The notes: generated by a model not told the origin, from the letters alone. 64,000 nt of DNA from Pseudomonas sp. ATCC PTA-122608 (GCF_001952855.1 NZ_LPNO01000035.1:41069-105068); one strand, 5' to 3'; counted from the stretch's first letter, positions 42,023-51,620 are shown. Numbers and translations are program-made.

Positions 42023-42809
42023 AGGATTTATGTTGAGCGTGTGGCGAGGGTTGCTCGTTTGTGGCGGGCTGGCTGTTTCTGGCTGTGCAATGAAACCGGC
42101 GGACAGTTTCACCCTGGAAGTCGATTTGCCGGCGAATTTTCGCTTCAAGAGTGATGCGGCTTACCGGCCCGCAACGGGTGAGACCTGCACCCTGCCCAAA
42201 CGACGGGGCAAGCGGCCGGAGGACAAGGTGTTTGACACCCTCGGCAAGCCGGTGGCCCATCGGGTGAGCTTTGAGGTACCACTGACGGAGAGGGTGGATG
42301 GGTGCCCGTTGGTGTTGCGCAGTATTACGTTTGATATGTATGCGAAGTGGGGAGAGCGGTCGACGGATATTGGAGGGGATTTCGCATTCATCAATGTGCT
42401 GGATCGGTTGGAAGAAGGTAGGGCCGGGATGCCTGAGTCGGGTGTTCAGGAGTTGCGGGGGCGGTGTCAGTGGTTGTTCCGGACGGTAGGTCCGCTGCAT
42501 GCAATAAGAAAAATCCTGAAGTGCAATTCATTGGACGGTGGAGGGCGGCTACTCAAAGCGCGTGCGGGTGGAGTTTTGCAGCGAGACCAGTTAAATGGAA
42601 AAAACGTCCGCATGGTATTGGAGTTAATGCGCGAAGAGCGTCCTTACATGGGTGATAACTGGGTTCGGTTCCCCCAGGGGTGGAAGCGTTGCTTCGGGAA
42701 AAGTCAGGAAGATCAATTTGCCTTTTGCCGGGGAAATACCACTGATTTTAAACCTTTCAAAATGCCTGACGGCCGCGAATGCATGATTTACCCAACCTGC
42801 ACTGAATAA
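42015..42809 (+). CDS. Lipoprotein, probable immunity protein to the T6SS lipase
   Basis: The 264-residue protein begins with a signal peptide and lipobox VSGC (Cys24). GGGAG lies 8 bases before ATG 42015, and it overlaps the adaptor gene by 8 bases. The rest is not a family I recognise. Phospholipase effectors are usually encoded beside a periplasmic lipoprotein that binds them; its place before the lipase gene makes it a Tli candidate. The second half (from about 42350) is lower in G+C than its neighbours. Confidence 0.78.
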   Translation: MRRGFMLSVWRGLLVCGGLAVSGCAMKPADSFTLEVDLPANFRFKSDAAYRPATGETCTLPKRRGKRPEDKVFDTLGKPVAHRVSFEVPLTERVDGCPLVLRSITFDMYAKWGERSTDIGGDFAFINVLDRLEEGRAGMPESGVQELRGRCQWLFRTVGPLHAIRKILKCNSLDGGGRLLKARAGGVLQRDQLNGKNVRMVLELMREERPYMGDNWVRFPQGWKRCFGKSQEDQFAFCRGNTTDFKPFKMPDGRECMIYPTCTE

Positions 42810-42821
42810 GGATATTCAGCC

Positions 42822-44975
42822 ATGGCACTTGATGAATGGAAACAGCCGTTTTTTAGTGAATATATGCCTGCATGTCAGCTTCGTGGATGCTGGCTGAGTT
42901 TTGCTCTCGTTGACGAAGCGGGCGACGGAAAAGCGTATGGCGGGCTTGCCTTTACAACGTTCGACAGCGGAGGGCAACGATACAGGGGACGGTTAAATGG
43001 AGAAGGTTATACCAAGTTGGAGAATCAGTACCGGGGCCCGGTTGTCCTGATTTTTGACACGACCTATGTGGCGGCTGGCGCTGACTATTATGACTCTTTG
43101 CAACATCGTGACAGCTACCCTCTACCTATTACTGAACTGCAGGTTCGCGCGGAGCAAACCCGCTTTCTACGCCCCGACGGTCAACGTGTGGAACGAAGTG
43201 TTACGAAGAGTCAGACGGACCACTTCTATCAGGTTGAAGTGCGTGATTTGGTCCGACATGCAGCTCACCTGCCACCCGTGGCATCCCGCACTCATCGGCC
43301 CCCGCGGCATGCTCTAAAAATGATGGCTGACCTTGGATTCGGGCCACCCCAGCCGACGTTGGTCGGCGTCGTTTTATTTCCCAACCGGCACACAGTACTT
43401 GAGGTTCGCCCATTGCGAGCACTGCGCCCTATGCTGTCAATCGAGGATCAATTCTGTGCCTTGAACCTCTATCAGTTGGCACTGATGTCCACGTTGAGCT
43501 ATTGCGATTTTGGACAAGAGCCTCCAACAAAACCCATCGATCAAGTCAGCTTTCCACTGGAGCCCAGCGTTGGTCATTTCTTTGCCGACAGGCTATCGGG
43601 CTATCAGGAACCCTGGAAAGTCGATGTTGAGCTGGTGCAACATTTTTACCCCGTTTATGAAGACGTACCGTATTCCCGACGTTTCGAAATTTTGCCCTTC
43701 GACCCTGAGTTGTATCAGCAAAATCGCATTGAGTTAGGGGAAGAGCAGGAACATCCGGAACGACTGCACTTTTTCGATGATAAAAAGCACGGCACTGACA
43801 CCCAGGCCTATATCTGCCATCACGATGAAGTGATCCTTGTTGCGATAAGGGGCACGGCCAGTGGCGCCGATAAACTGCGGGATGCAAATGCCCATCAAGT
43901 GGCCTTTGTCGAGGGCGTAGGCAAGGCTCATGAAGGCTTTCACAAGGCTTATCAGGCCATGCGTGATTTTGTACTGCGCTACCTTGACCAATTTTATACA
44001 GGGCAGCGCATCGTCATTTGCGGCCATAGCCTCGGCGGTGCGATTGCCTTGTTACTGGCTGAGGGATTACGTCGAACCGAAGATGCCCACTACAACATCC
44101 TCCTATACACCTTCGGAGCCCCCCGAGCTGCCGACTCCGAGTTCACCGACGGTGCCTCCGCTCTGGTGCATCACCGCATCGTCAACCACAACGACCCTGT
44201 CCCGAGTGTTCCTGCGCCCTGGATGAACACCACCGCCAAAATCTGGATTCCTGGCGCCGTGGTGCTATTCAGTAACCCTGCGCCCGGGGGCCTGCTGTTT
44301 GCCTTGGGCCTGGTACGGCTGACCGGCAACCCTTACCAGCACCACGGCGCGCAGCAGCATTTCATGCCGATCCTGCTACCGGACGGTACACACTCTTCCG
44401 TCTTGTGGACCCCCGGCTGTGAATCCATTGAGGACGCGGCCTGCAAACGCGCATTGAGGCTCAATGGCGATATGCCGGATCGCGCCAACCTGATCAAACA
44501 GCTTGTTCAGAGTGCCCATCACTCCATGGTCGTCAGCTACATCCCCGCCGCCTGGGCCACGTTGCGCCGCTGGCAACAAACACTCGACACCCATGGCACC
44601 CTCGTAACTGCCCGTGAATTCGAACTGATCGACAAAGCCTTGTTCACCATGCAGCACCAGCTACGGGAACAACGAAAAAAGCTGGATCTGCATCGTCCTG
44701 CCAACCAGCGTGGCTACGAACACCACGACCCCATGAGCCAGGAAGTAGACCGGCTGAAGGACAGTCGCGACCGCCTGGAAACCCTCCGCTGGCGCCGCCT
44801 CCAGGCTCGCGACGTCTACGGCAGCCAAGCTTCATCACCCATCCTTCAATCCAGCCTGAAACGCTGGTTCACCCATCCGCAAAACCGCGAACTCACCCAG
44901 ATGGCGAGCATCCCGCCACAACCGGATGACGGCTGGGGAAAGCCGCAAACCCTCGATATCGACTCAATCGTATGA
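42822..44975 (+). CDS. Class 3 lipase-domain protein, probable T6SS phospholipase effector (Tle-like)
   Basis: The 717-residue protein has a class 3 lipase domain at about 325-470: oxyanion element AIRGT (341-345), nucleophile Ser403 in GHSLGG and the aspartate of NHNDPVPSVP (Asp458). The N-terminal 320 residues (unknown) may bind the VgrG adaptor, and the C-terminal 120 residues look helical. No signal peptide is present, as expected for T6SS cargo. It probably attacks phospholipids of competing cells; it could belong to the Tle2-type group, but I cannot settle this. Confidence 0.87.
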   Translation: MALDEWKQPFFSEYMPACQLRGCWLSFALVDEAGDGKAYGGLAFTTFDSGGQRYRGRLNGEGYTKLENQYRGPVVLIFDTTYVAAGADYYDSLQHRDSYPLPITELQVRAEQTRFLRPDGQRVERSVTKSQTDHFYQVEVRDLVRHAAHLPPVASRTHRPPRHALKMMADLGFGPPQPTLVGVVLFPNRHTVLEVRPLRALRPMLSIEDQFCALNLYQLALMSTLSYCDFGQEPPTKPIDQVSFPLEPSVGHFFADRLSGYQEPWKVDVELVQHFYPVYEDVPYSRRFEILPFDPELYQQNRIELGEEQEHPERLHFFDDKKHGTDTQAYICHHDEVILVAIRGTASGADKLRDANAHQVAFVEGVGKAHEGFHKAYQAMRDFVLRYLDQFYTGQRIVICGHSLGGAIALLLAEGLRRTEDAHYNILLYTFGAPRAADSEFTDGASALVHHRIVNHNDPVPSVPAPWMNTTAKIWIPGAVVLFSNPAPGGLLFALGLVRLTGNPYQHHGAQQHFMPILLPDGTHSSVLWTPGCESIEDAACKRALRLNGDMPDRANLIKQLVQSAHHSMVVSYIPAAWATLRRWQQTLDTHGTLVTAREFELIDKALFTMQHQLREQRKKLDLHRPANQRGYEHHDPMSQEVDRLKDSRDRLETLRWRRLQARDVYGSQASSPILQSSLKRWFTHPQNRELTQMASIPPQPDDGWGKPQTLDIDSIV

Positions 44976-44977
44976 GC

Positions 44978-46213
44978 CTACAAAAACTCCACCTGCGCCG
45001 GCTGACGCTTCATCAGCACCTTGCCTGCGCGAATCGAATACAGCGGCAATCCCTGGCTGCGAATCACTTCATAGTCGCTGTCCGCAGACAGGATCAACAG
45101 GTTTGCCGGACGCCCAGGCTCCAGGCCATAACGATCCCCCAGGGCCATGGCCTTGGCGCTGTTATCGGTGACGAGGTCGAGGGCGCTTTGCAGGGTGCGG
45201 TAGCCGAGCATGTGGCAGATATGCAGCCCGGCTTCCAGCACCCGCAAAATATTGCCGTTACCCAGTGGATACCAAGGGTCGACGATGGAGTCCTGGCCGA
45301 AGCAGACGTTCATGCCGGCCTCCAGCAGTTCGTTGACCCGGGTCACGCCGCGGCGTTTGGGGAAGGTGTCGAAGCGGCCCTGCAGGTGGATGCTTTCGGT
45401 GGGGCAGGAGACAAAGCTGATGCCCGAATGCCCCAGCAGGCGGAAGAGTTTGGCGCAATAGGCATTGTCGTAAGAGCCCATGGCCGTGGTGTGGCTGGCC
45501 GTCACGCGGGCACCCATGTCGCGGCTGCGGGCTTCTTCGGCCAGCACTTCAAGAAAACGCGAATGCGGGTCGTCGGTTTCGTCGCAGTGCACGTCGACCA
45601 GGCAACCGGTGCGCTCGGCCAGGTCCATCAGGAACTTCACCGAACTCACTCCCTGGTCGCGGGTGTATTCAAAGTGCGGGATGCCGCCGATTACGTCGGC
45701 GCCCAGGCGAATAGCCTCTTCCATCAACTCGCGTCCATTACGGTAGGACTCTATGCCTTCCTGGGGGAAAGCGACGATTTGCAGGTCGATCAGGTGGCCG
45801 CTTTCCTCGCGCACTTCGAGCATGGCCTTGAGCGCGGTGAGGCCCGGGTCGGTGACGTCGACATGGGTGCGCACATGCTGGATGCCATGGGCAGCCAGGG
45901 TCTGGATGGTTTTTTTGGCGCGGGTCTTGGTGTCTTCCAGAGTGATGGTGGCCTTGCGCTCGCCCCAGCACTCGATGCCTTCAAACAGTGTGCCGCTCAT
46001 GTTCCAACGCGGCTCGCCGGCGGTCAGGGTGGCGTCGAGGTGGATGTGCGGCTCGACGAAGGGCGGTACCACCAGGTTGCCGGCGGCGTCCAGGTCGTCG
46101 GGGCCCGCTATGGGAGCCGCGCCTTGTTGGGTGATGCTGGCGATCCGGCCGTGTTCCAGGTGCAGATCATGCAGGCCTTCACGGTTGCGCAGGCGGGCGT
46201 TGATGATGTGCAT
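44978..46213 (-). CDS. codA: Cytosine deaminase CodA
   Basis: The 411-residue amidohydrolase has the metal ligands His56 and His58 (EPHIHLD), HCDETDD, SHTTAMGS and the aspartate in GQDSIVDPW, as in E. coli CodA. It converts cytosine to uracil and ammonia. ATG 46213 is used; a TTG two codons upstream is possible. GAGGAAC lies upstream. It is the last gene of the codB-pucR-codA leftward operon and ends 3 bases after the convergent lipase gene. Confidence 0.93.
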   Translation of the reverse strand: MHIINARLRNREGLHDLHLEHGRIASITQQGAAPIAGPDDLDAAGNLVVPPFVEPHIHLDATLTAGEPRWNMSGTLFEGIECWGERKATITLEDTKTRAKKTIQTLAAHGIQHVRTHVDVTDPGLTALKAMLEVREESGHLIDLQIVAFPQEGIESYRNGRELMEEAIRLGADVIGGIPHFEYTRDQGVSSVKFLMDLAERTGCLVDVHCDETDDPHSRFLEVLAEEARSRDMGARVTASHTTAMGSYDNAYCAKLFRLLGHSGISFVSCPTESIHLQGRFDTFPKRRGVTRVNELLEAGMNVCFGQDSIVDPWYPLGNGNILRVLEAGLHICHMLGYRTLQSALDLVTDNSAKAMALGDRYGLEPGRPANLLILSADSDYEVIRSQGLPLYSIRAGKVLMKRQPAQVEFL

Positions 46214-46240
46214 GGGCAAGTTCCTCTTGGCAAAAAACAG

Positions 46241-47458
46241 TCAGGCAGACAGCCGCCAGATCATCAGCGCAATGCCGATGTCCAGGCGGTCATAAGAATT
46301 GTCCAGCGTCAGCCCGCACAGGGCTTCGATGCGCTGGACGCGGTGCGTCAGGGTGTTACGGTGAACCGCCAGCCGCTGGGCGGCGGCCACAAGGTTACCA
46401 TTCTCGTGGAACCAGGCCTCCAGGGTCGGCATCAGGCTTGGGCCGTGGTGCAGGTCGTGCCGCAGCAGCGGCCCCAGGCGTTCGTTGAGAAACTGGTCGA
46501 GCAGGGCGCGATCCCGCACGCCGCTGAGCAATTTGAGTACCCCCAACTCGTCGTAGACACACAGCCCGGCGCGCTCACTGAACCGTCGTGCAGCGGCCAA
46601 CGCCTGGCGCGCCTCATCCAGGGCCTGGGCCAGTCGCGCGGGTGGGTGCGCGGCAGCACTCAGGCCGATAAACAGTTTCAACGGCGCCAGGCGCAGGTTC
46701 AGTGCTTTCAACCAACCTGCCAACAACTGGCGATTGGCCAATGCCGCACCCGCGTCCATCGCCGGCAACAGCAACGTCCATTGTCCGGCACGCCCTAGCA
46801 CAGGCAGACGCGACGGATGCTGCGTCGAAAACTGGCGCAAACGTCGGGTAATAGCATCGTGCTGACGGGCAAGCTGTGCCTCCACCACCGGCGCTTCACC
46901 TTGGGCAAACAGTGCATCGCTGCCGTCCAGTTGCAGCTGGACGAGCTGCCAGTGCCCGGCCAACGGCATGCCCAGCTGGGCGGCGCGGTGCAACAGCAAA
47001 TCCAGGGATTGGTAATCACCGGCCAGCAGGCGTTCCAATACATCATGTCGCGAGCGCCCCAGCTGTTGCGACTGGATCAATGCCGAACCGATGGCCTGGG
47101 TCACCAGCACCATCTTCAACGAGTACGGCTGTTCGATCAGCGGCATGCCCGCATCGTGCGCCGCTTCCAGCAAGCGCTGGGGAATTGCCTGGATATAGTC
47201 CGGCCCCGTGAGGATTACCAGGCCGGCGACCTGGCGCTGACAGGCTTCGTCCAGCAACACCAGCAGGTTGGCCTCATCCCGTGGGTGATTGATGCCGGTG
47301 ACGAACACCAGTTCGCCGCCCAACACCCATTCGGCAATGCCGCTGTTTTCCGCGACATAGGGCCAGCGCACCGTGTTCTCCAGGCCGGCTTCCCCGGCCC
47401 GCAGGCACATCGACTCAAGGCCGGGCAAGGCCAGCACATCGGCTATCGTCAGGCTCAT
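46241..47458 (-). CDS. PucR family transcriptional regulator
   Basis: The 405-residue protein has the N-terminal PucR domain (MSLTIADVLALPGL, SGIAEWVLGGELVFVTG) and the C-terminal HTH_30 (NGNLVAAAQRLAVHRNTLTHRVQRIEALCG). PucR proteins control purine and pyrimidine breakdown. Overlapping the codB stop by 4 bases and set before codA, it likely senses cytosine or a related base. Confidence 0.92.
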   Translation of the reverse strand: MSLTIADVLALPGLESMCLRAGEAGLENTVRWPYVAENSGIAEWVLGGELVFVTGINHPRDEANLLVLLDEACQRQVAGLVILTGPDYIQAIPQRLLEAAHDAGMPLIEQPYSLKMVLVTQAIGSALIQSQQLGRSRHDVLERLLAGDYQSLDLLLHRAAQLGMPLAGHWQLVQLQLDGSDALFAQGEAPVVEAQLARQHDAITRRLRQFSTQHPSRLPVLGRAGQWTLLLPAMDAGAALANRQLLAGWLKALNLRLAPLKLFIGLSAAAHPPARLAQALDEARQALAAARRFSERAGLCVYDELGVLKLLSGVRDRALLDQFLNERLGPLLRHDLHHGPSLMPTLEAWFHENGNLVAAAQRLAVHRNTLTHRVQRIEALCGLTLDNSYDRLDIGIALMIWRLSA

Positions 47459-48723
47459 GCCTGGACGTCAGCCAACGGTGCCCGCACGCGCAGGACGCTG
47501 GTCAGCACGATGTAGGTCAGCGACGCAGCCACAATCCCCACCAACGGCGCCACCCAAGGTGAGTGAAACGCCAGCACCGTGCCCACGGCGTAAGCGATCA
47601 GCCCTGGCCAGTTGAAAGCCGGCAGCCGCGTATCGGCCAAGCGCGGATAGTGGCCGCGATAGCGATAGAAGAAGTCCGCCATGATCACCCCGCCAATCGG
47701 TGGGATCACCGTGCCCAGCAGGATCAGGTAGGGCACCAGCATGTCGTACATACCCAGCAGCGCCAGCAGGGTGCCGATCACCGCACCGGCCAGGGTCACC
47801 GTTTTGCGGCGCTTGGTGCGCAGCAGGTTGCAGCCGGCAACGGCGAAGTTGTAGATGGTGTTGTCCTGGGTGCTCCATATATTCAGGAGCAACATTGCCA
47901 TGGCCGCCATGGCAAAGCCCTGCAGCAGTAACACTTCGACCACGTCGGGCTGCTGGTAGACGATGGCGCCGTAGGCACCGATCAGTACCATCAAGCCGTT
48001 GCCGATAAAGAAGCCGATCAGGCTGGCCAGCACCGCGACCTTGGCCGAGCGCGAGAACCGCGTCCAGTTGGTGGCCTGGGTCGCGCCGCTGACGAAGGTG
48101 CCGAACACCAGCGTGATGGCGGTGGACATGTCCAGCTCACCGGTGGGTACCACGGCCAGCAGCCCGTCCAGCCCGCCGACCTTTACCGTGGCAACCCACA
48201 TCGACAGAAACAGCAAAATGCCCATAGCCGGCACGGCGATGTAGGACAGAATCTCCAACCCGCGATAGCCCACGTAGGCCGTCGCGCAGAACACCATGCC
48301 GAACAGCACCATCAACCCCAGTACGCTGCCCTGGCTCAACTCGAAATATTTGCCCAGCACCACGGCAGCGGTGGCGGTGCCCCAGGCGTACCAGCCGATT
48401 TGGGTGAATCCGAGTATCAAGTCGCTCAGCTTGCTGCCCACTTCACCGAAGCAAAAACGCCCCATCAGCACCGAGTTCAGACCGCTCTTGAACGCGATGT
48501 AACCCAGGCCTGCGGCGTAGATACCCAATAGCAGGTTACCCAGGGCCACGACGCCGAGCATCTGGGTAAAGCTGAAGGCTACCCCCAACTTGCCGCCGGC
48601 GAACATGGTCGCGGTAAAAAAGGTAAAGCCCAGCAGTACCATGGCGGTGGAGGCCAGGCCTTTGCGGGCATGCATGGGCACCTCGCTGAGAGGGTAGTCA
48701 TTGCCCGGTTCGTTCTGCGTCAT
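47455..48723 (-). CDS. codB: Cytosine permease CodB
   Basis: The 422-residue 12-TM NCS1 symporter starts MTQNEPGNDYPLSEVP, as in the CodB family, with LGNLLLGIYAAGLGYIAFKSG in helix 2. It takes up cytosine with a cation. ATG 48723 is preceded by GGGAG. It is the first gene of the operon with pucR and codA. Confidence 0.93.
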   Translation of the reverse strand: MTQNEPGNDYPLSEVPMHARKGLASTAMVLLGFTFFTATMFAGGKLGVAFSFTQMLGVVALGNLLLGIYAAGLGYIAFKSGLNSVLMGRFCFGEVGSKLSDLILGFTQIGWYAWGTATAAVVLGKYFELSQGSVLGLMVLFGMVFCATAYVGYRGLEILSYIAVPAMGILLFLSMWVATVKVGGLDGLLAVVPTGELDMSTAITLVFGTFVSGATQATNWTRFSRSAKVAVLASLIGFFIGNGLMVLIGAYGAIVYQQPDVVEVLLLQGFAMAAMAMLLLNIWSTQDNTIYNFAVAGCNLLRTKRRKTVTLAGAVIGTLLALLGMYDMLVPYLILLGTVIPPIGGVIMADFFYRYRGHYPRLADTRLPAFNWPGLIAYAVGTVLAFHSPWVAPLVGIVAASLTYIVLTSVLRVRAPLADVQA

Positions 48724-48805
48724 GTGCCGTTCTCCCTGAATGAGTGACGCAGGCCTATTGCACCCGTCGTGCCAAGTGCAGGGCAGTGACGAGCGCACGG
48801 TCAGG

Positions 48806-48824
48806 ACTGTGCAGGTTGCACAGT
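48806..48824. promoter_or_regulatory. Palindrome upstream of codB, possible PucR operator
   Basis: ACTGTGCA and TGCACAGT are perfect inverted copies around GGT. It lies 83 bases before codB and is followed by AT-rich sequence (TATTTATAGCC) that may hold the promoter. PucR is the natural candidate to bind. Confidence 0.5.
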
Positions 48825-48925
48825 ATTTATAGCCAAACAGGGAGGACGCGCAGGAGGGATTGGTCTTTCTGCCCAGTCAGGCGCGAAAGCGGTGCAGGGG
48901 TGATACAAATTGGATCACCGGTTAT

Positions 48926-49549
48926 TCAATCGAACAGGGTGTGAGTGGTCTCCCCGCGATGAAAGGCGAAGGCGGCCTCAAGGTCGCTTTCAATCGTGCG
49001 GCCACGGGACAACGGCGGTAGGTCGTCGAGGCTGAAGAACCCGACTTCCGTGGTTTCGAAACCGGCCATCGGCGCCAGTTGATCAACCCGCTCGCACAGA
49101 AAGTAGAGTTTGTAGAAATCCCGGATATCGGGCCGGTACAAGCCTTTGGCCTTATGGGTGACGCTGTACAGCGCCCGAGCGGTGACCGTCAGGCCGGCCT
49201 CTTCGCGGATTTCCTTGACGATGTTTTCAGCCGCCGACAGGCCAATATCCGCATAACCCCCAGGCAACGCCCAGCAGCCATCCGTCAGCTCTCGCACCAA
49301 CAGGATCCGGTCGCCGTCAATTACCGCTCCCCGCACATCAATCATCGGCGTTGAATAGCGCTTGGCAAAATCCGGCACCAGGCCGGTGATGCGCTCCAGC
49401 GGCACTTCGCCCAATTGCGCCAGCATGCTGTGGGCGATCTGCGCGATTTCCTCAAGGCGCTCGCGCTCGAAGTCATCAGTGCAGAAGTGCAGCCCCGTGG
49501 AGGCCAATGCTTGCAAGCGCTTGGCCTGGGCCAGCCAGGTGTTTTCCAT
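48926..49549 (-). CDS. NUDIX hydrolase with N-terminal domain
   Basis: The 207-residue protein has an N-terminal helical domain (ENTWLAQAKRLQALASTG...FERERLEEIAQIAHSML) and a NUDIX domain with the box at GGYADIGLSAAENIVKEIREEAG. Two canonical positions differ: Leu replaces the first Glu and Lys the Arg of REUxEE. Related proteins hydrolyse ADP-ribose or other nucleoside diphosphates. The next gene downstream codes for GNAT but lies upstream on the other side; both are read leftwards, 10 bases apart. Confidence 0.86.
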   Translation of the reverse strand: MENTWLAQAKRLQALASTGLHFCTDDFERERLEEIAQIAHSMLAQLGEVPLERITGLVPDFAKRYSTPMIDVRGAVIDGDRILLVRELTDGCWALPGGYADIGLSAAENIVKEIREEAGLTVTARALYSVTHKAKGLYRPDIRDFYKLYFLCERVDQLAPMAGFETTEVGFFSLDDLPPLSRGRTIESDLEAAFAFHRGETTHTLFD

Positions 49550-49559
49550 GGGAACTCCT

Positions 49560-50012
49560 TCAGTGCGAGGCGGTGAGGTCTTTTTGCATGTAAATCCGGC
49601 GCAGGCCGTTTTCCTCGGCGCGATGGGTTTCCACATAGCCTTTGCGGGTGTACAGCACGATGTTTTCGCTCATCGCCTCATTCGTGTAGAGACGGATGGC
49701 GCCCTGCCTGGCCTGGCATTCGGTGAACTCCAGCAATAGACGGCCGTAACCCAAACCCTGAGCGCCGGGGGCGACGGCCAGGTTGTCCAGCAGCAGGTAC
49801 TTCTCGTGATGGATCAGCACGACAAAGCCGTGCACCTGGCCTGCGTGCTCCAGCACATGCACGCGTTCGGCTGTAACTTGCTGGTGATAGTCATCCAGCA
49901 TCGGCCCAGGTTTGCGCCCGATTCGTTCGATGTACGGGGAGTAGGCGGCGTGGACGATGGCCTCGATAGCGCAGATATCGTCAACGGTGGCGGGGCGGAT
50001 AAGGGGTGGCAT
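49560..50012 (-). CDS. GNAT family N-acetyltransferase
   Basis: The 150-residue protein has the GNAT core: VLEHAGQVHGFVVLI, LDNLAVAPGAQGLGYGRLLLEF (acetyl-CoA-binding Q/RxxGxG/A) and LYTRKGYVETHRAEENG at the end. The substrate is unknown. ATG 50012 is chosen because the family domain starts there. It overlaps no gene and precedes the NUDIX gene by 10 bases, so the two may be co-transcribed. Confidence 0.87.
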   Translation of the reverse strand: MPPLIRPATVDDICAIEAIVHAAYSPYIERIGRKPGPMLDDYHQQVTAERVHVLEHAGQVHGFVVLIHHEKYLLLDNLAVAPGAQGLGYGRLLLEFTECQARQGAIRLYTNEAMSENIVLYTRKGYVETHRAEENGLRRIYMQKDLTASH

Positions 50013-50066
50013 CGCAGCGTGCGCCTTCTGTACAAGAGGCCACGACTGTAAGGGACTCGCTGGCAT

Positions 50067-50095
50067 AAAAAAACCACCTCAAGGGTGGTTTTTTT
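50067..50095. terminator. Rho-independent terminator
   Basis: AACCACC and GGTGGTT form a stem around TCAAG, flanked by A-run on the left and T-run on the right, so it works in both directions. It would end queD read leftwards. Confidence 0.9.
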
Positions 50096-50106
50096 ACCTT
50101 GCCGGC

Positions 50107-50463
50107 TTATTCGCCGCGATAGATGCAGCCGCTGGTGCAAGTCTCATGGATACGAATCGCGCTGAGTTCCGGCAACAACGGTTTCAGTTCATTCCAGATC
50201 CACTTGGCCAGCACTTCGCTGGTGGGGTTTTCAAGGCCCGGAATGTCATTGAGGTAGTTGTGGTCGAGGCGCTCGTAGAGCGGCTTGAAAATCGCCTTGA
50301 TCTCCGAGAAGTCACGGATCCAGCCGGTATGCGGGTCGAGGTCGCCGCTGAGGTGGATCGCCACTTTGAACGAATGGCCATGCAGGCGCCCGCATTTGTG
50401 GCCTTCCGGAACGTGGGGCAGGCGGTGGGCGGACTCGAAGGTAAACTCTTTGAAGATTTCCAC
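50107..50463 (-). CDS. queD: 6-carboxytetrahydropterin synthase QueD
   Basis: The 118-residue protein is typical QueD. Zinc ligands His13, His28 and His30 (ESAHRL, LHGHS), catalytic Cys24, the Asp67-His68 pair (LDHN) and Glu107 (HETCTSG) are all present. It makes 6-carboxy-5,6,7,8-tetrahydropterin for queuosine synthesis. It stands alone, ended by the terminator at 50067. Confidence 0.95.
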   Translation of the reverse strand: MEIFKEFTFESAHRLPHVPEGHKCGRLHGHSFKVAIHLSGDLDPHTGWIRDFSEIKAIFKPLYERLDHNYLNDIPGLENPTSEVLAKWIWNELKPLLPELSAIRIHETCTSGCIYRGE

Positions 50464-50540
50464 AGGGTTTTTCAGCTCGGTGAGGTGTCTGGCAGGCGGC
50501 GAGTTTAACAGTTTGTGACCTCGCCGCGCACACCGCTTGA

Positions 50541-51620
50541 TCAGAGGGCCAGCAGGCGCTCGCCCAATTGCCCGGTTTCGGCCAGTTGCAGAAACTCGTC
50601 CCCCAGCCGCTGACTTTCGCTCATCGCGGTTTGCCAGTACTTGTTGCGGCCCGGGTCATCGCCCATGAAGCGCTTGAAGTCGCTGCGGTCTGGCAGTTTG
50701 CCGTGGGGCAGGCGGGCCAGGTATTCCTTCGACGGTGCCAGCAGTAATACATCCTGCAGTCTCTGTTGATTGGCGCGGCGCCACGGCAAGCCTTTGTCGA
50801 ACCAGCCGGGAATGACCCGGTCGGTGAAGTGCGGGTACAGCACAATGTCATCACCGTGGTAGGGCAGGTCGAGGTGATAGTCCAGCAGGCCGCCATCGCG
50901 ATAGGTGCCAGCACCGGCGCCCGGCAGGTCGCGCACGCCTTGCATCACCATGGGGATCGAACCCGACGCCAGCAACGCCTGGCGCAGGTTGCCCAGTTCC
51001 AGATCGAGGAAGCGCGAGGGGAAATCCTTGAGCGCATGCAGCGGAGGCGCTTGGCGTGGGTCGTGGACGATCAGCCGTTCGAAGTGCCGGGACAGCCGCG
51101 CGCGGCCCCGCAGGTTGTCGGCGATCACCGATGACAGCCCCAAACCGAGGCGACCGCGATGATCGTCCGCCAGCAGGCCGTGGCTTTTGACCACCATGAT
51201 GTTCAGCCGGTAGTTCGGGTTATCAAGCACCCGGGCATCACGGCCGGCCAGCAAATCATCGAGCATGCGCACGCAACTCTGGCTGACTTCGGCCATGGTC
51301 ACGCCTTTGGCAAAGCGCTGTTCGTTGTACAGCCGGCCCAGGTCGAGCAGGCCTTGTACCGGGTCGGGCAGGCACGCACTGGCAAACCGCCAGGAGCCAA
51401 TCGAGGCGCCGATCAGCGCGCGTTCCCGTGGCGCGCGGGGTAGCCAGTCGCCGAACAGCGCCAGGTCCAGACCCTGGATGCCCAGGGCCTTGGGGCCACC
51501 GGCGGCGCCGGGAAGGATGCCGACGTCCGCAGGCGCAAGCCCTTGTTCGCGAATGCGCGAGAACGCACGTTTACCGGCCTTGAGGGTCAAGGCGGGGAAC
51601 TTCATATGGATAGCAGTCAT
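50541..51620 (-). CDS. Patatin-like phospholipase family protein
   Basis: The 359-residue protein has the patatin glycine-rich oxyanion segment GAAGGPK (38-44), nucleophile Ser73 in GASIGS and the catalytic aspartate in DGGLLDY. No signal peptide is seen, so it should act on lipids inside the cell or be secreted by another route. ATG 51605 (MKFPALTL) is an alternative start. Confidence 0.85.
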   Translation of the reverse strand: MTAIHMKFPALTLKAGKRAFSRIREQGLAPADVGILPGAAGGPKALGIQGLDLALFGDWLPRAPRERALIGASIGSWRFASACLPDPVQGLLDLGRLYNEQRFAKGVTMAEVSQSCVRMLDDLLAGRDARVLDNPNYRLNIMVVKSHGLLADDHRGRLGLGLSSVIADNLRGRARLSRHFERLIVHDPRQAPPLHALKDFPSRFLDLELGNLRQALLASGSIPMVMQGVRDLPGAGAGTYRDGGLLDYHLDLPYHGDDIVLYPHFTDRVIPGWFDKGLPWRRANQQRLQDVLLLAPSKEYLARLPHGKLPDRSDFKRFMGDDPGRNKYWQTAMSESQRLGDEFLQLAETGQLGERLLAL

